In this document: piece by piece, positions 1 through 8,456 of the stretch
Layout of the letters: the number at the start of each line of letters is the position of its first letter
How positions within the stretch are numbered: the stretch's first letter is position 1
Assembly (NCBI GenBank): GCA_017469405.1
Contig: JAFUGL010000015.1
Location: 1 to 36,651, forward strand
Length of the DNA stretch: 36,651 nucleotides
Direction of reading: 5' to 3'
Source: Lachnospiraceae bacterium
Lineage (GTDB): Bacteria; Bacillota; Clostridia; Lachnospirales; Lachnospiraceae
Made by a program: the position numbers and the translations under genes
The notes under the pieces: generated by a model
Databases searched by the model: none
What the model saw: the letters and a program-made list of their open reading frames with translations, nothing else
Told to the model about the DNA's origin: nothing

Positions 1-406
1 CTCCAAATATAAGAAGTGAACAGGCATCAACACAAACGTGCACTCGCATTAACTGCCCGGAAATTTGTGCGGTTAGTCTTTCGACTGCTGAAAGATAATC
101 GCCTATATCGAGCAGCGGAATAGATATCTATTCCTGCTGATGAATGCCCTGCTTCAAAAAAGCAGATTTTGCAGGGCTTATTAAGGTTACCCTTTATCCA
201 GTAAATGATACAAAAAAGACTTAAAAAACTTATAAATTTATACTTGACATATCACCGCTGGACTTATGTTCTTCATTTTAAGTATCTTCCAAAGATTACT
301 TTTGCAGTTTAACGGATTAAAGTGTAAAAGTCAAGTCTTTTATCATAAATTTTTTCAACTTTAATATAATATACTAATTATAGAAAAAAAAAGGTAATAA
401 ATTTAT
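1..406. other. Non-coding leader region with strong hairpins; possible structured RNA at about 20-180
   Basis: I see no convincing protein gene here. Positions 20-180 are visibly more GC-rich than the AT-rich DNA at 200-400 and hold three hairpins in a row. The first is AGTC 75-78 with GACT 83-86. The second is AGCA 111-114 plus GGAATAG 117-123, pairing with CTATTCC 128-134 plus TGCT 135-138. The third is GCCCTGC 146-152 with GCAGGGC 171-177. In the third, CTGCTT 149-154 can instead pair with AAGCAG 160-165, so two folds exclude each other. CACAAA near 32-37 can pair with TTTGTG near 64-69. This looks like a structural RNA or riboregulator, but I cannot match it to 6S RNA, tmRNA, RNase P RNA, SRP RNA or a known riboswitch. 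Strand and ends are unknown, and the left end may lie outside the window. Confidence 0.3.
365..370 (+). promoter_or_regulatory. Possible -10 box (TATAAT) upstream of the carboxypeptidase gene
   Basis: A perfect TATAAT lies 37 bases before the ATG at 407, in an AT-rich stretch. No good -35 box is seen at 16-18 bases upstream, so this is only a candidate. A TTGACA at 244-249 is too far away to pair with it and lacks a convincing -10 box of its own. Confidence 0.3.
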
Positions 407-1684
407 ATGAAACTTATCAAAAAAAAGATATTGGTGTTATTGACTGTAATCATTATCATATTTAATAATATTGTTACATATGCCGAAGAGTATGAGGATG
501 CAACTCAAACAGATGTATCAGAGGAAGCTTCAACAGAATTTGATGATGCGGTTGTTGAAACTAATGCGGAAACGGATGTAGTACAAGATAACCGTGACAT
601 TTTATCGCTTCAGTCAAAGTCTGCCATACTTATGGAGGCAAGCACAGGCCGTATATTATATGAGAAAAATGCTGATGAGATGTTAAGACCTGCGTCTGTA
701 ACCAAGATAATGACGCTTTTACTTATCTTTGAAGCATTAGAAGATGGAAGCATGACCCTTGATGATACTGTAACTGTTTCGGAACATGCTGCATCTATGG
801 GTGGTTCACAGTGCTTTTTTGAAGCAGGAGAAGAGCAGACTGTAAATGATATGATTAAATGTATAGAGGTTGCATCCGGTAATGATGCTGCAGTTGCCAT
901 GGCAGAACATATAGCAGGAAGTGAAGAGGCGTTTGTTGCCATGATGAATGAAAGAGCAAAGGAGCTTGGTATGAACAATACCAATTTTGCCAATGCCTGC
1001 GGTCTTGAACATGAAGCCCATCTTACAACTGCAAGAGATATAGCTCTTATGTCGAGAGAGCTTATTACCAAGCACCCTGAGATAAGAAATTACTCAACTA
1101 TATGGATGGATTCTATTGTACATAGAACAAGACGTGGTGAAAGTCAGTTTGATCTTGCCAATACCAATAAATTCCTTAATCAGTATACCGGAGCCACCGG
1201 TCTTAAAACAGGATATACCTCTCAGGCAAAGTACTGTATGTCTGCAACGGCAGAAAGAAACGGTATAGAGCTTATAGCTGTTATAATGGGTGCAGATACT
1301 AAGGAAATAAGAAACAGTGAGGCAGGAAAACTTTTGGATTACGGCTTTGCTAAGTGTAGTATATACAATGACACGGAAACTCTTCCTGCTGATATGAAGA
1401 TACCTGTATTAAACGGTACCAAGGATTATGTAGCATACGAACCTATTATCAAAAATCAGTTTGTTCTTGTAGAACAAAATCCTGAAATTGTTATAAAAGA
1501 GATAGTATTATATAATAATCTTGAAGCACCTGTTTATCAGGGAGATATCATCGGAGTTGTTCAGTATTCTTATGACGGCAATGTCATACATGAAGAATAT
1601 ATCTACGCAGCAGAAGACGTAAAAAAATTATCTTATATGCAAAGCCTTAAGGGTTTATTTAAAAAGGCACTTATGATACAATAG
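407..1684 (+). CDS. D-alanyl-D-alanine carboxypeptidase (penicillin-binding protein, PBP5/DacF type)
   Basis: A serine peptidase of the S11 family that trims the terminal D-Ala from peptidoglycan stem peptides outside the membrane. The 425 residues begin with a signal peptide: KLIKKK, then a hydrophobic core, with likely cleavage after TYA near residue 26. An acidic Thr/Glu-rich linker of about 40 residues follows. The catalytic set is complete: SVTK at 97-100 (nucleophile S97), SGN at 157-159, and KTG at 267-269. The C-terminal part (about 320-420) fits the PBP5 beta domain and ends in a basic, amphipathic tail that could touch the membrane. The start is ATG 407 with a weak AAGG at 391-394. 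The next gene follows after 50 bases on the same strand. Family assignment is firm; whether it is dacF, dacA or dacB cannot be decided, so no symbol is given. Confidence 0.93.
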   Translation: MKLIKKKILVLLTVIIIIFNNIVTYAEEYEDATQTDVSEEASTEFDDAVVETNAETDVVQDNRDILSLQSKSAILMEASTGRILYEKNADEMLRPASVTKIMTLLLIFEALEDGSMTLDDTVTVSEHAASMGGSQCFFEAGEEQTVNDMIKCIEVASGNDAAVAMAEHIAGSEEAFVAMMNERAKELGMNNTNFANACGLEHEAHLTTARDIALMSRELITKHPEIRNYSTIWMDSIVHRTRRGESQFDLANTNKFLNQYTGATGLKTGYTSQAKYCMSATAERNGIELIAVIMGADTKEIRNSEAGKLLDYGFAKCSIYNDTETLPADMKIPVLNGTKDYVAYEPIIKNQFVLVEQNPEIVIKEIVLYNNLEAPVYQGDIIGVVQYSYDGNVIHEEYIYAAEDVKKLSYMQSLKGLFKKALMIQ

Positions 1685-1734
1685 CTAGCGACAAATTATT
1701 TTTTGACATGCTTATATAATTCGGAGGAAAGACT

Positions 1735-2619
1735 TTGAAGGTTTTATTGTACATTTTAATAATATTGATTGTCTTAATAATTGTAATTGTTTTAGAAAGT
1801 ATCAGAGAACATAAAATATTTAAAGTTAAAACTTATATTATTTCAAATGATAAAGTTCCTGATTCTTTCAGAAAAAAAAGGATAGTAGTATTTTCAGATT
1901 TACATAACACTTTCTATGGTGATAAAAATGAAAAAATACTAAGTAAAATAAAAGCTCTCAAACCGGATATAATTATTTTAGCAGGTGATATGCCTGTTGC
2001 TAATTCAGAAAACAGAGAAAATAATTTAAAAACAGCCGGTTTTATTGCAAAGCTTCTGGATATAGCTGATATATATTACGGAGTTGGAAATCATGAAAAA
2101 AGGATGGCTAAACTAGAGCATTTAAAAGCAGACTGGGAAAAATATATCGGTATAATATCCAATTATAATGGAAAACATAAATTATATTATCTTGATAATA
2201 AAAAAATTTCTCTTAATTATGATGAAAGCAGAATAAATATTTATGGACTTGATTTAGAACTTTCGTATTATCAGAGATTTTCAAAAAAAACATTATCTCC
2301 TGAGGAAATATCAGGAAATCTGGGGATTCCTAATCCCGATGAATTTAATATATTGATTGCACATAATCCTGAATATTTTAAGAGCTATATTGAGTGGGGA
2401 GCAGATTTAATACTTTCAGGTCATGTTCATGGAGGGATGGTGAGACTGCCGATAATTGGTGGAGTTATCTCACCAAAACCTGAATTATTTCCACATTTTG
2501 ATTATGGTCAATATAAAAAAGATAATTCAATCATGATTTTATCAAATGGATTGGGATCACATTCTATAAAATTAAGAATAAATAATATACCGGAGATTTT
2601 ACTTATTGAATTTGATTGA
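1735..2619 (+). CDS. Membrane-anchored calcineurin-like metallophosphoesterase (YkuE-like)
   Basis: A 294-residue metallo-dependent phosphoesterase. A single hydrophobic segment at residues 3-20 anchors it, and the catalytic domain follows. The di-metal motifs are present in family order: SDLH (D55, H57), GDM (D85), GNHE (N119, H120), an AHNP block, and GHVHGG near the end. The start codon is TTG at 1735, supported by GGAGG at 1722-1726 with 8 bases of spacing; no ATG fits as well. Related proteins such as B. subtilis YkuE act at the cell surface on phosphoester or lipid-linked substrates. The real substrate here is unknown. Its place between two cell-wall enzymes suggests an envelope role, which is inference. 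The gene is notably AT-rich and Lys/Asn/Ile-rich. Confidence 0.85.
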   Translation: MKVLLYILIILIVLIIVIVLESIREHKIFKVKTYIISNDKVPDSFRKKRIVVFSDLHNTFYGDKNEKILSKIKALKPDIIILAGDMPVANSENRENNLKTAGFIAKLLDIADIYYGVGNHEKRMAKLEHLKADWEKYIGIISNYNGKHKLYYLDNKKISLNYDESRINIYGLDLELSYYQRFSKKTLSPEEISGNLGIPNPDEFNILIAHNPEYFKSYIEWGADLILSGHVHGGMVRLPIIGGVISPKPELFPHFDYGQYKKDNSIMILSNGLGSHSIKLRINNIPEILLIEFD

Positions 2620-2667
2620 TAATCATAATGATTATTTGACAATTATATGGAAATAACGTTTTAACAC

Positions 2668-2682
2668 AACATAATGTATGTT
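2668..2682. promoter_or_regulatory. Small dyad AACATA-ATG-TATGTT
   Basis: A 6-3-6 perfect dyad lies between the phosphoesterase gene and the transpeptidase gene. Its size and symmetry would suit a repressor half-site pair, but no regulator is encoded nearby. In such AT-rich DNA it could be chance. Confidence 0.2.
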
Positions 2683-2730
2683 ATAGGATAAAAATATACA
2701 ATAAAATGTGCTTTAATATGCATTTTTGTA

Positions 2731-2759
2731 TTGAAAAATATCTTTGTTTAATATATTAT
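2731..2759 (+). promoter_or_regulatory. Candidate sigma-A promoter for the L,D-transpeptidase gene
   Basis: TTGAAA at 2731-2736 and TATTAT at 2754-2759 are separated by 17 bases. Each box differs from consensus by one base. The promoter sits about 85 bases before the ATG at 2843, leaving a leader with a hairpin just before the start codon. AT-rich context makes chance matches common. Confidence 0.38.
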
Positions 2760-2812
2760 TAATCACGTCGACTAGTAATTTTATCTTTTGAAGAATAATA
2801 TGGAAAGGATAA

Positions 2813-2831
2813 ATGTAAGTTTTTCTTACAT
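2813..2831 (+). promoter_or_regulatory. Hairpin in the 5' leader, directly upstream of the transpeptidase start
   Basis: ATGTAAG at 2813-2819 and CTTACAT at 2825-2831 form a perfect 7-bp stem with a TTTTT loop. The only strong Shine-Dalgarno-like sequence, GGAAAGG at 2802-2808, lies upstream of the hairpin, 34 bases from the ATG. Folding the hairpin would shorten that distance to about 15 bases. The in-frame TAA at 2816-2818 excludes a start further upstream, so translation must begin at or near 2843, where only a poorly spaced AAGG at 2837-2840 is available. Confidence 0.4.
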
Positions 2832-2842
2832 ATAATAAGGTT

Positions 2843-4558
2843 ATGGATAATCTTACAAAAGAAAATATTAATCCTGAAGATGAATTAAATAATAAAGTTA
2901 GTGATAATAATTCTGACGATGATTCTAAGGATAAAGCGTTAAAAGAAAAGGTAATGACTGAAATAATAGATGAAATTAATGAAAAAAAATCACAGAATGA
3001 GGAAGAAGCATTAGAAAATGTTGATTCTTCAAAAAATGAATCTGAAGTAAACGAAGATTCTTCAAAAAATGAATCTATAGAAGAGGTAAATGAAGATTCT
3101 TCTTCCGAAACAGAAACTATCTCATTGATTCCTTTTGTTGATCCAAGTGTTGAAGCATATAAAAACAAGAAAAAAAGGCATAAGAAAGCAGGAATAATTG
3201 CTCTTTTTGCAATTGTTTTGGTTTATTGTGCCGGTGTAATTTATTGTTCAAATTTCTTTATCGGTAAAACAAATCTCAATGGACATGATATTTCATATAA
3301 AAGTGTAAAAAATGTTGATGAACTTATACAGGCTGAAGCAGATGCTTATACACTTACAGCTGATTTTAGGGATGGAAGCGTTACACTTAAGCCCGCTGAT
3401 ATAGGAGCAAATGCCAAACTTACTAAAAGTATCAAAGATATAAAAAGTAAGCAGAATCCTTTTCTGTGGTTTGTTTATTTTTTTGAAGACAGTAACTATC
3501 AGGTTGGATATGAACTTGTATATGATGAAAAAGCATTGGATAGTTATTTGGATAACCTCAAATATCTTGACAGGTCCAATATGGTTGAACCCCAAAATGC
3601 TTATGTCAGACTTGAGGATGGAGAAGCTAAACTTATTGATGAGACCGAAGGTACAGTTCTTGACCAAGAGCGTGTAAAAGCTGCCTTTAAAGAAGCAATT
3701 GATGATTATTCACAAAATGTTGATATAGATAAAGAAGGTTGTTATGAGATTGCCAACATAACATCAGATTCAGAGCCTATAAGACAAACCTTAAAAAGAG
3801 CAGAGGATTTTTTAGATATAAAGGCCCAGTATGATTTTGGCGGGTATATCTATCAGATTCCTAAGGATGAGCTTACAAAAATGGCATATATTGACAGCAC
3901 CGGAAATGTTAAAATTAGTGAAACAAATGTAAAGCTTTATGCAGAAAAATTTGCTGAAGAATTTACGACCTATCATAAGGATAGAGAATTTTACACACAT
4001 GACAATAAACATATCCTTATCAGCGGCGGATATTATGGTTGGCAGATTGATGCTGAAGCAGAGGGTGACGAACTGTATGAAGAAATTTTAAAACAAAGAG
4101 ATTTTGTGAAAGCACCTGCTTGTATAGTTGAAGGATATACATTATCAGATATAAATGATATCGGTGACAATTATGTTGAAATTGATTTGACAGACCAGCA
4201 TGTCTATATTATCAGAGATGGCAAGGTTGTATATGATTCACTTTGTGTATCAGGTAATGAAAGCAGGGGTATGGGAACTCCGGGTGGAGTTTATCCTATA
4301 ACATATACTCAGAGAAATGCTACTCTAAGAGGTCCGGGATATGCTACACCTGTTGCATATTGGATGCCTTTTAATGGAGGTATAGGTATGCATGATGCTA
4401 CATGGAAATCAAAATTTGGTGAAGATTATTATAAATATGATGGTTCTCACGGATGTATAAATCTTCCGTTGGATGCAGCCGGAGAAATATTTGAATTGGT
4501 TGAAAAGGGTATGCCGGTTGTATGTTATTGGGAAGATGAGATTACTTATCTTAATTAG
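2843..4558 (+). CDS. Membrane-anchored L,D-transpeptidase (YkuD domain, with VanW-like peptidoglycan-binding region)
   Basis: A 571-residue type II membrane protein that makes 3-3 crosslinks in peptidoglycan or attaches proteins to it. Residues 1-110 are a cytoplasmic, very acidic Asn/Ser/Glu-rich region with a short tandem repeat. A basic cluster (KKKRHKK) precedes one membrane helix at about 115-137. Residues 140-440 resemble the repeated PG_binding_4/VanW-associated fold often found in clostridial transpeptidases. The C-terminal YkuD domain holds the active site: H517 in the MHD block, then S535-H536-G537-C538, with C538 as the nucleophile. It is carbapenem-type rather than penicillin-type in target class, as known for the family. 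The start is ATG 2843 and is forced by the in-frame stop at 2816. Confidence 0.9.
   Translation: MDNLTKENINPEDELNNKVSDNNSDDDSKDKALKEKVMTEIIDEINEKKSQNEEEALENVDSSKNESEVNEDSSKNESIEEVNEDSSSETETISLIPFVDPSVEAYKNKKKRHKKAGIIALFAIVLVYCAGVIYCSNFFIGKTNLNGHDISYKSVKNVDELIQAEADAYTLTADFRDGSVTLKPADIGANAKLTKSIKDIKSKQNPFLWFVYFFEDSNYQVGYELVYDEKALDSYLDNLKYLDRSNMVEPQNAYVRLEDGEAKLIDETEGTVLDQERVKAAFKEAIDDYSQNVDIDKEGCYEIANITSDSEPIRQTLKRAEDFLDIKAQYDFGGYIYQIPKDELTKMAYIDSTGNVKISETNVKLYAEKFAEEFTTYHKDREFYTHDNKHILISGGYYGWQIDAEAEGDELYEEILKQRDFVKAPACIVEGYTLSDINDIGDNYVEIDLTDQHVYIIRDGKVVYDSLCVSGNESRGMGTPGGVYPITYTQRNATLRGPGYATPVAYWMPFNGGIGMHDATWKSKFGEDYYKYDGSHGCINLPLDAAGEIFELVEKGMPVVCYWEDEITYLN
3023..3076 (+). repeat. In-frame 21-bp direct repeat in the transpeptidase linker
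   Basis: The 21 bases at 3023-3043 recur exactly at 3056-3076, a period of 33 bases that keeps the reading frame. The repeat encodes DSSKNES within a VNEDSSKNES-type unit. A third, degenerate copy starts at 3095 (DSSSETE). It lies in the acidic cytoplasmic tail and probably arose by slippage. The number of units may vary between strains. Confidence 0.7.
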
Positions 4559-4646
4559 ATAAAATAAGATTTATTTGGTTTTTTATTAAAAAAAGCGTTA
4601 CTTTATATTACATTTTCTTTTATTATTTGATGTGAGGTATCTAAAA

Positions 4647-5468
4647 TTGACAAATCATGAAAAAGAATTATATGATGCATATGAGTTTATAATTTCAAAA
4701 ATTGACACTAAACCGGAGATAGCTCTTGTGTTAGGCTCAGGACTTGGAGATTTTGCTGATCATATAGAGGATAAAACAATTATAGATTATAAGGATATAC
4801 CCGGATTCCCGGTATCTACGGTATCCGGACATGAGGGTAAATATATAATCGGAAGACTTTATGATAAGCAGATAATCGCTATGAAAGGCAGAGTTCATTT
4901 TTATGAAGGTTATCCTATCGAAAAGGTAGTTATGCCTATAAGACTTATGAAGCTTGCAGGTGCCGAAACACTGATTGTTACAAATGCTGCTGGCGGAATA
5001 AACAAAAGCTTTAATCCGGGAACACTCATGGCTATTACCGATCACATAACTTCTTTTGTACGTTCACCGCTTATTGGCAAAAATATAGATTCGCTTGGCG
5101 TCAGATTTCCTGACATGTCAAATGTATATGATGAGGATTTGGTAAATCTTATACATGAGGTTTCATCTGATCTTAATATAGAAGTTAAGGACGGCGTTTA
5201 TCTTCAAACCACAGGTCCAAATTATGAAACACCGGCAGAGATAAAAATGTTTGGTCTTTTAGGTGCTGATGCGGTCGGCATGAGTACCGCCTGTGAGGCG
5301 ATGGCTGCAAAACATATGAATATGCGCGTAGCAGGCATATCATGTATAACCAATATGGCTGCAGGTCTTAGTGATACTAAATTAAGCCATGAAGAGGTTA
5401 AGAAAACAGCTGATATGATTTCTGATAAATTTACAAAGCTTGTTAAGGAGTTTATAAGAAGAATATAA
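4647..5468 (+). CDS. punA: Purine nucleoside phosphorylase (trimeric PNP family, 6-oxopurine type)
   Basis: Splits inosine or guanosine with phosphate to give the base and ribose-1-phosphate in purine salvage. Family blocks are visible in order: GSGLGDF (phosphate loop), GHEGKY, GRVHFYEGY, NAAGGIN, GPNYETPAE and the ITNMAAG segment. The Glu in YETPAE and the Asn in ITNMAAG correspond to the two base-contacting residues that favour 6-oxopurines, as known from mammalian PNP. I choose TTG 4647, with GAGG at 4634-4637 nine bases upstream, giving 273 residues. The in-frame GTG at 4632 would add five residues but has no ribosome-binding site. The stop TAA shares its last A with the ATG of the next gene (TAATG), which implies translational coupling. 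Confidence 0.9.
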   Translation: MTNHEKELYDAYEFIISKIDTKPEIALVLGSGLGDFADHIEDKTIIDYKDIPGFPVSTVSGHEGKYIIGRLYDKQIIAMKGRVHFYEGYPIEKVVMPIRLMKLAGAETLIVTNAAGGINKSFNPGTLMAITDHITSFVRSPLIGKNIDSLGVRFPDMSNVYDEDLVNLIHEVSSDLNIEVKDGVYLQTTGPNYETPAEIKMFGLLGADAVGMSTACEAMAAKHMNMRVAGISCITNMAAGLSDTKLSHEEVKKTADMISDKFTKLVKEFIRRI

Positions 5469-7897
5469 TGAAAAGAGAATTATTTAAAAAATTAGTTGAA
5501 CAAAGAATAGTGATTTTGGATGGTGCTACAGGTACAAATTTGTTTGAGAAGGGTATGCCTATGGGTGTATGCCCGGAGCAGTGGATGTTAGAAAATCCTA
5601 AGCATCTTCTGGAACTTCAAAGAAGCTATATAAAAGCAGGAAGCAATATACTCCTTGCACCTACATTTACAGGAAATAGAATAAAGCTTGCCGAATACGG
5701 TCTTGCAGAAAGGATTGTTGAAATCAATACCGAACTCGTAAAACTATCTAAAAAAGCTATAAGTCTTGAAGGTATGAGAGGATATGTTGCCGGAGATTTA
5801 ACAATGACCGGTAAACAGCTTATGCCTATCGGTGATATGGAATTTGAGGAGCTTGTAGACGTATATAAGGAGCAGGCTGAAATTTTATATAATGCCGGTG
5901 TAGATTTGTTTATAGTCGAAACCATGATGAGTTTAGCCGAATCAAGAGCAGCTGTTATAGCGATAAAAGAGGTTTGTGACCTTCCTGTTATGGTTAGTTT
6001 AAGTTTTAATGAAGATGGCAAAACCCTTTATGGAGCAACTCCTGAAGCTGCTGTTGTTGTGCTTCAATCACTCGGTGTTGATGCAGTCGGTATCAATTGT
6101 TCTACAGGTCCTAAAGAAATGGTTCCTTTTATCAAGCGTATGTTAAGATATGCCAAGGTTCCGGTTTTTGCAAAGCCTAATAACGGATTACCGGAGTTTA
6201 TCGACGGAAAAACAAAGTATCCTATGACTCCTGATGAATTTGCCGGATATGGCAGAGAGCTTGTTGAAGCCGGCGTAAGACTTGTAGGCGGCTGTTGCGG
6301 TTCAACACCTAAACATATTGAGGCTTTAAGCAGATCAGTTAAGCATATAGACGTTTGCCTTACTGAAGAGGATGTATGCAAAGCTAAAGGTATTCTTTCC
6401 AGTGAAAGTAAAATCTGTGAGCTTGATATAGACGGAAGATTTCTTGTTATAGGCGAAAGAATTAATCCGACCGGCAAGAAAAAACTTCAGGAAGAATTAA
6501 GAGCAGGCAAGCTTGACCTGGTTTCAGAAATGGCTGAAAGCCAGACAGAGCACGGAGCAGATATTCTTGATATAAATATGGGTACAAACGGAATAGATGA
6601 GCTTTCCATGATGAAAAAAGCTATATATTCTGTAATCAGTGTGACCGATTTACCGCTTTGTATAGATTCAAGTCATATAGATGTCATTGAGGCCGCTCTT
6701 AGGATATATCCGGGACGTGCGCTTATAAATTCTATCTCATATGAAGAAAAAAAATGCAGACCTCTTATGCGAATTGCTAAAAAATACGGAGCGATGTGTA
6801 TATTGCTCCCTCTTTCCGATAAAGGACTTCCTGAAAGTCTGGAAGAAAAAAAGGATATAATAAGAAAGCTTTTGGCAGTGGCTGATGAAGAGGGTGTACC
6901 AAGAGATAATCTGGTTATAGACGGACTTGTTTCGACTGTAGGTGCCAATAAGATGGCTGCTGTTGAAACACTTGAAACTATAGCATTTTGTAAAAATGAA
7001 CTAGGAATTCCAACAGTTTGCGGACTTTCCAATATTTCTTTCGGACTTCCGGAGCGTATCAATATCAATACTGCATTTCTTACAATGGCGATAGATAAAG
7101 GGCTTACTATGGCTATATGTAATCCTGAACAGTCCCAGCTTATGAATGCAGCATTGGCATCTGATTTACTTAAGGCAAAGGAAAGCTCAGATAACAGATA
7201 TGTTGAAAATGTTGTTGCAGTAACAAATGTTGCGGCTGATACCGATAAAAAAAAATCCGGTCAGCTTGAGGGAAGCAAGATATATATAGACGTCGTTAAG
7301 GGCAATAAAGAGTCTATCATAGATGATGTTAAGGCTGATATATCTGCCGGGCGCGCGCCCAAAGATATAATAGACAATGATTTGATTCCTGCTGTTAATA
7401 AGGTTGGAGAATTGTTCGAAAAGAAGAAATATTTCCTCCCTCAGCTCATAGCAGGTGCAACAGCGATGGATATAGCTATCAACTATATAACGCCTCTTTT
7501 AGGTGAAAATAAAGGTCCAAGCAAGGAAACAATAATCATGGCGACTGTTGAGGGTGATATCCATGATATAGGCAAAAATCTTGTTTGCCTTATGCTTAGA
7601 AACTATGGCTATAATGTTATAGACCTTGGTAAGGATGTCCCTCTTGAAACAATAATTAATTCAGCAAAAGAAAATAGTGCATCGGTTATCGGTTTATCAG
7701 CACTCATGACCACAACAATGATGAAGATGAAGGATGTTGTGGATTATGTAAAAAATAATAAGCTTAAATATAAGGTTATAATCGGTGGAGCTGTTGTCAG
7801 TCAGAATTTTGCTGATGAGATAGGCGCTGACGGATATTCCAAGGATGCAAATGAAGCTGTAAAGTTAGTAGAGAAACTATTGACAGACAAGGCTTAA
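5468..7897 (+). CDS. metH: Cobalamin-dependent methionine synthase, short form without reactivation domain
   Basis: Transfers the methyl group of methyltetrahydrofolate through cobalamin to homocysteine. The 809 residues hold four modules. Residues 1-300 are the homocysteine S-methyltransferase barrel (GATGTNLFEKGM; zinc ligands C211, C276, C277). Residues 325-570 are the pterin-binding barrel (GERINPTGKKK, DINMGT). Residues 590-680 are the helical cap. Residues 685-809 form the Rossmann B12 domain, with D697-x-H699 in the GDIHDIGKN motif giving the axial His. The chain stops there: the roughly 330-residue SAM-binding activation domain of E. coli MetH is absent, as is common in Clostridia and Thermotoga. 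Another protein must rescue cob(II)alamin; a RACo-like gene lies at 30850. The start overlaps the stop of punA by one base. I see no SAM or B12 riboswitch upstream. Confidence 0.93.
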   Translation: MKRELFKKLVEQRIVILDGATGTNLFEKGMPMGVCPEQWMLENPKHLLELQRSYIKAGSNILLAPTFTGNRIKLAEYGLAERIVEINTELVKLSKKAISLEGMRGYVAGDLTMTGKQLMPIGDMEFEELVDVYKEQAEILYNAGVDLFIVETMMSLAESRAAVIAIKEVCDLPVMVSLSFNEDGKTLYGATPEAAVVVLQSLGVDAVGINCSTGPKEMVPFIKRMLRYAKVPVFAKPNNGLPEFIDGKTKYPMTPDEFAGYGRELVEAGVRLVGGCCGSTPKHIEALSRSVKHIDVCLTEEDVCKAKGILSSESKICELDIDGRFLVIGERINPTGKKKLQEELRAGKLDLVSEMAESQTEHGADILDINMGTNGIDELSMMKKAIYSVISVTDLPLCIDSSHIDVIEAALRIYPGRALINSISYEEKKCRPLMRIAKKYGAMCILLPLSDKGLPESLEEKKDIIRKLLAVADEEGVPRDNLVIDGLVSTVGANKMAAVETLETIAFCKNELGIPTVCGLSNISFGLPERININTAFLTMAIDKGLTMAICNPEQSQLMNAALASDLLKAKESSDNRYVENVVAVTNVAADTDKKKSGQLEGSKIYIDVVKGNKESIIDDVKADISAGRAPKDIIDNDLIPAVNKVGELFEKKKYFLPQLIAGATAMDIAINYITPLLGENKGPSKETIIMATVEGDIHDIGKNLVCLMLRNYGYNVIDLGKDVPLETIINSAKENSASVIGLSALMTTTMMKMKDVVDYVKNNKLKYKVIIGGAVVSQNFADEIGADGYSKDANEAVKLVEKLLTDKA

Positions 7898-7965
7898 ATG
7901 GTTAAAATAATCTTTATGGATAAAGGAATAAATTTTATTTATTAGTTGAAAGGTGGATTTGTAAC

Positions 7966-8448
7966 ATGAAAAAAATGGTATTATCTTTATTAGTTGATAA
8001 CACCTCCGGAGTACTTAGCAGGGTTGCCGGATTATTTAGTAGAAGAGGATATAATATTGACAGCTTATCTGTAGGTGTAACAGAAGATCCTCAGTTTTCA
8101 AGAATGACAGTTGCTGTTAGCGGTGATGACAGAATTCTTAACCAGATTGAAAAGCAGCTCCTTAAACTTGAAGATGTCAAATCCATTACACAGCTTAGAG
8201 ATGGCGAATCTGTTTGCAGAGAGCTTCTTTTAGCAAAGATTAATGTTAACTCAGAACAGAGATTGCAGATTATTTCTCTGGCTGATGTATTTAGAGCCAA
8301 GGTTGTTGATGTTTCGGTTGATTCAGTTATGGTTGAAATGACAGGTAATGCAAGCAAGATAGAAGCATTTATAACTTTACTTGATGGCTTTGAAATCGGA
8401 GAGATGGTAAGAACAGGTCTCACAGGTCTTACAAGAGGTAACAATTAA
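7966..8448 (+). CDS. ilvN: Acetolactate synthase small (regulatory) subunit
   Basis: Regulatory subunit of acetohydroxyacid synthase, the first common step of branched-chain amino acid synthesis. It binds valine and activates the large subunit. At 160 residues it has the full usual length. The N-terminal ACT domain (about 3-75) carries the typical LLVDNTSGVLSRVAGLFSRR, with NIDSLSVG following. The C-terminal domain (about 80-158) includes the GxxxKIEAF block. The start is ATG 7966 with AGGTGG just upstream. The catalytic subunit ilvB is not in the window. ilvC follows in the same orientation, so the two are probably co-transcribed. Confidence 0.93.
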   Translation: MKKMVLSLLVDNTSGVLSRVAGLFSRRGYNIDSLSVGVTEDPQFSRMTVAVSGDDRILNQIEKQLLKLEDVKSITQLRDGESVCRELLLAKINVNSEQRLQIISLADVFRAKVVDVSVDSVMVEMTGNASKIEAFITLLDGFEIGEMVRTGLTGLTRGNN

Positions 8449-8456
8449 TTATGGTC

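Noticed and set aside
1..136. Open reading on the - strand from about 136 down to 1 (contains GDYLSAVERLTAQ) and on the + strand from 3 to 92 (ends STAER)
   Set aside because: The - strand frame has no ATG, GTG or TTG after its upstream TAG, and uses codons (CGA, GTG, CTA) that are rare in neighbouring genes. The + strand frame has no visible start inside the window. The sequence is better explained by hairpins, though a truncated gene cannot be excluded.
244..270. TTGACA with a possible TATGTT -10 box
   Set aside because: The spacer is 15 bases, the -10 match is poor, and no gene starts within 130 bases. Not enough to call a promoter.
610..1075. Reverse-strand open frames over the carboxypeptidase gene (and similar antisense frames over metH, ilvN, polA, plsX, smc and others)
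   Set aside because: They lie opposite clearly recognisable genes, have Ser/Leu/Phe-rich low-complexity products and no ribosome-binding sites. They are shadows of codon bias.
1703..1720. TTGACA and TATAAT close together before the metallophosphoesterase gene
   Set aside because: The spacer is only 6 bases, far from the 16-18 needed, and the boxes overlap the ribosome-binding region.
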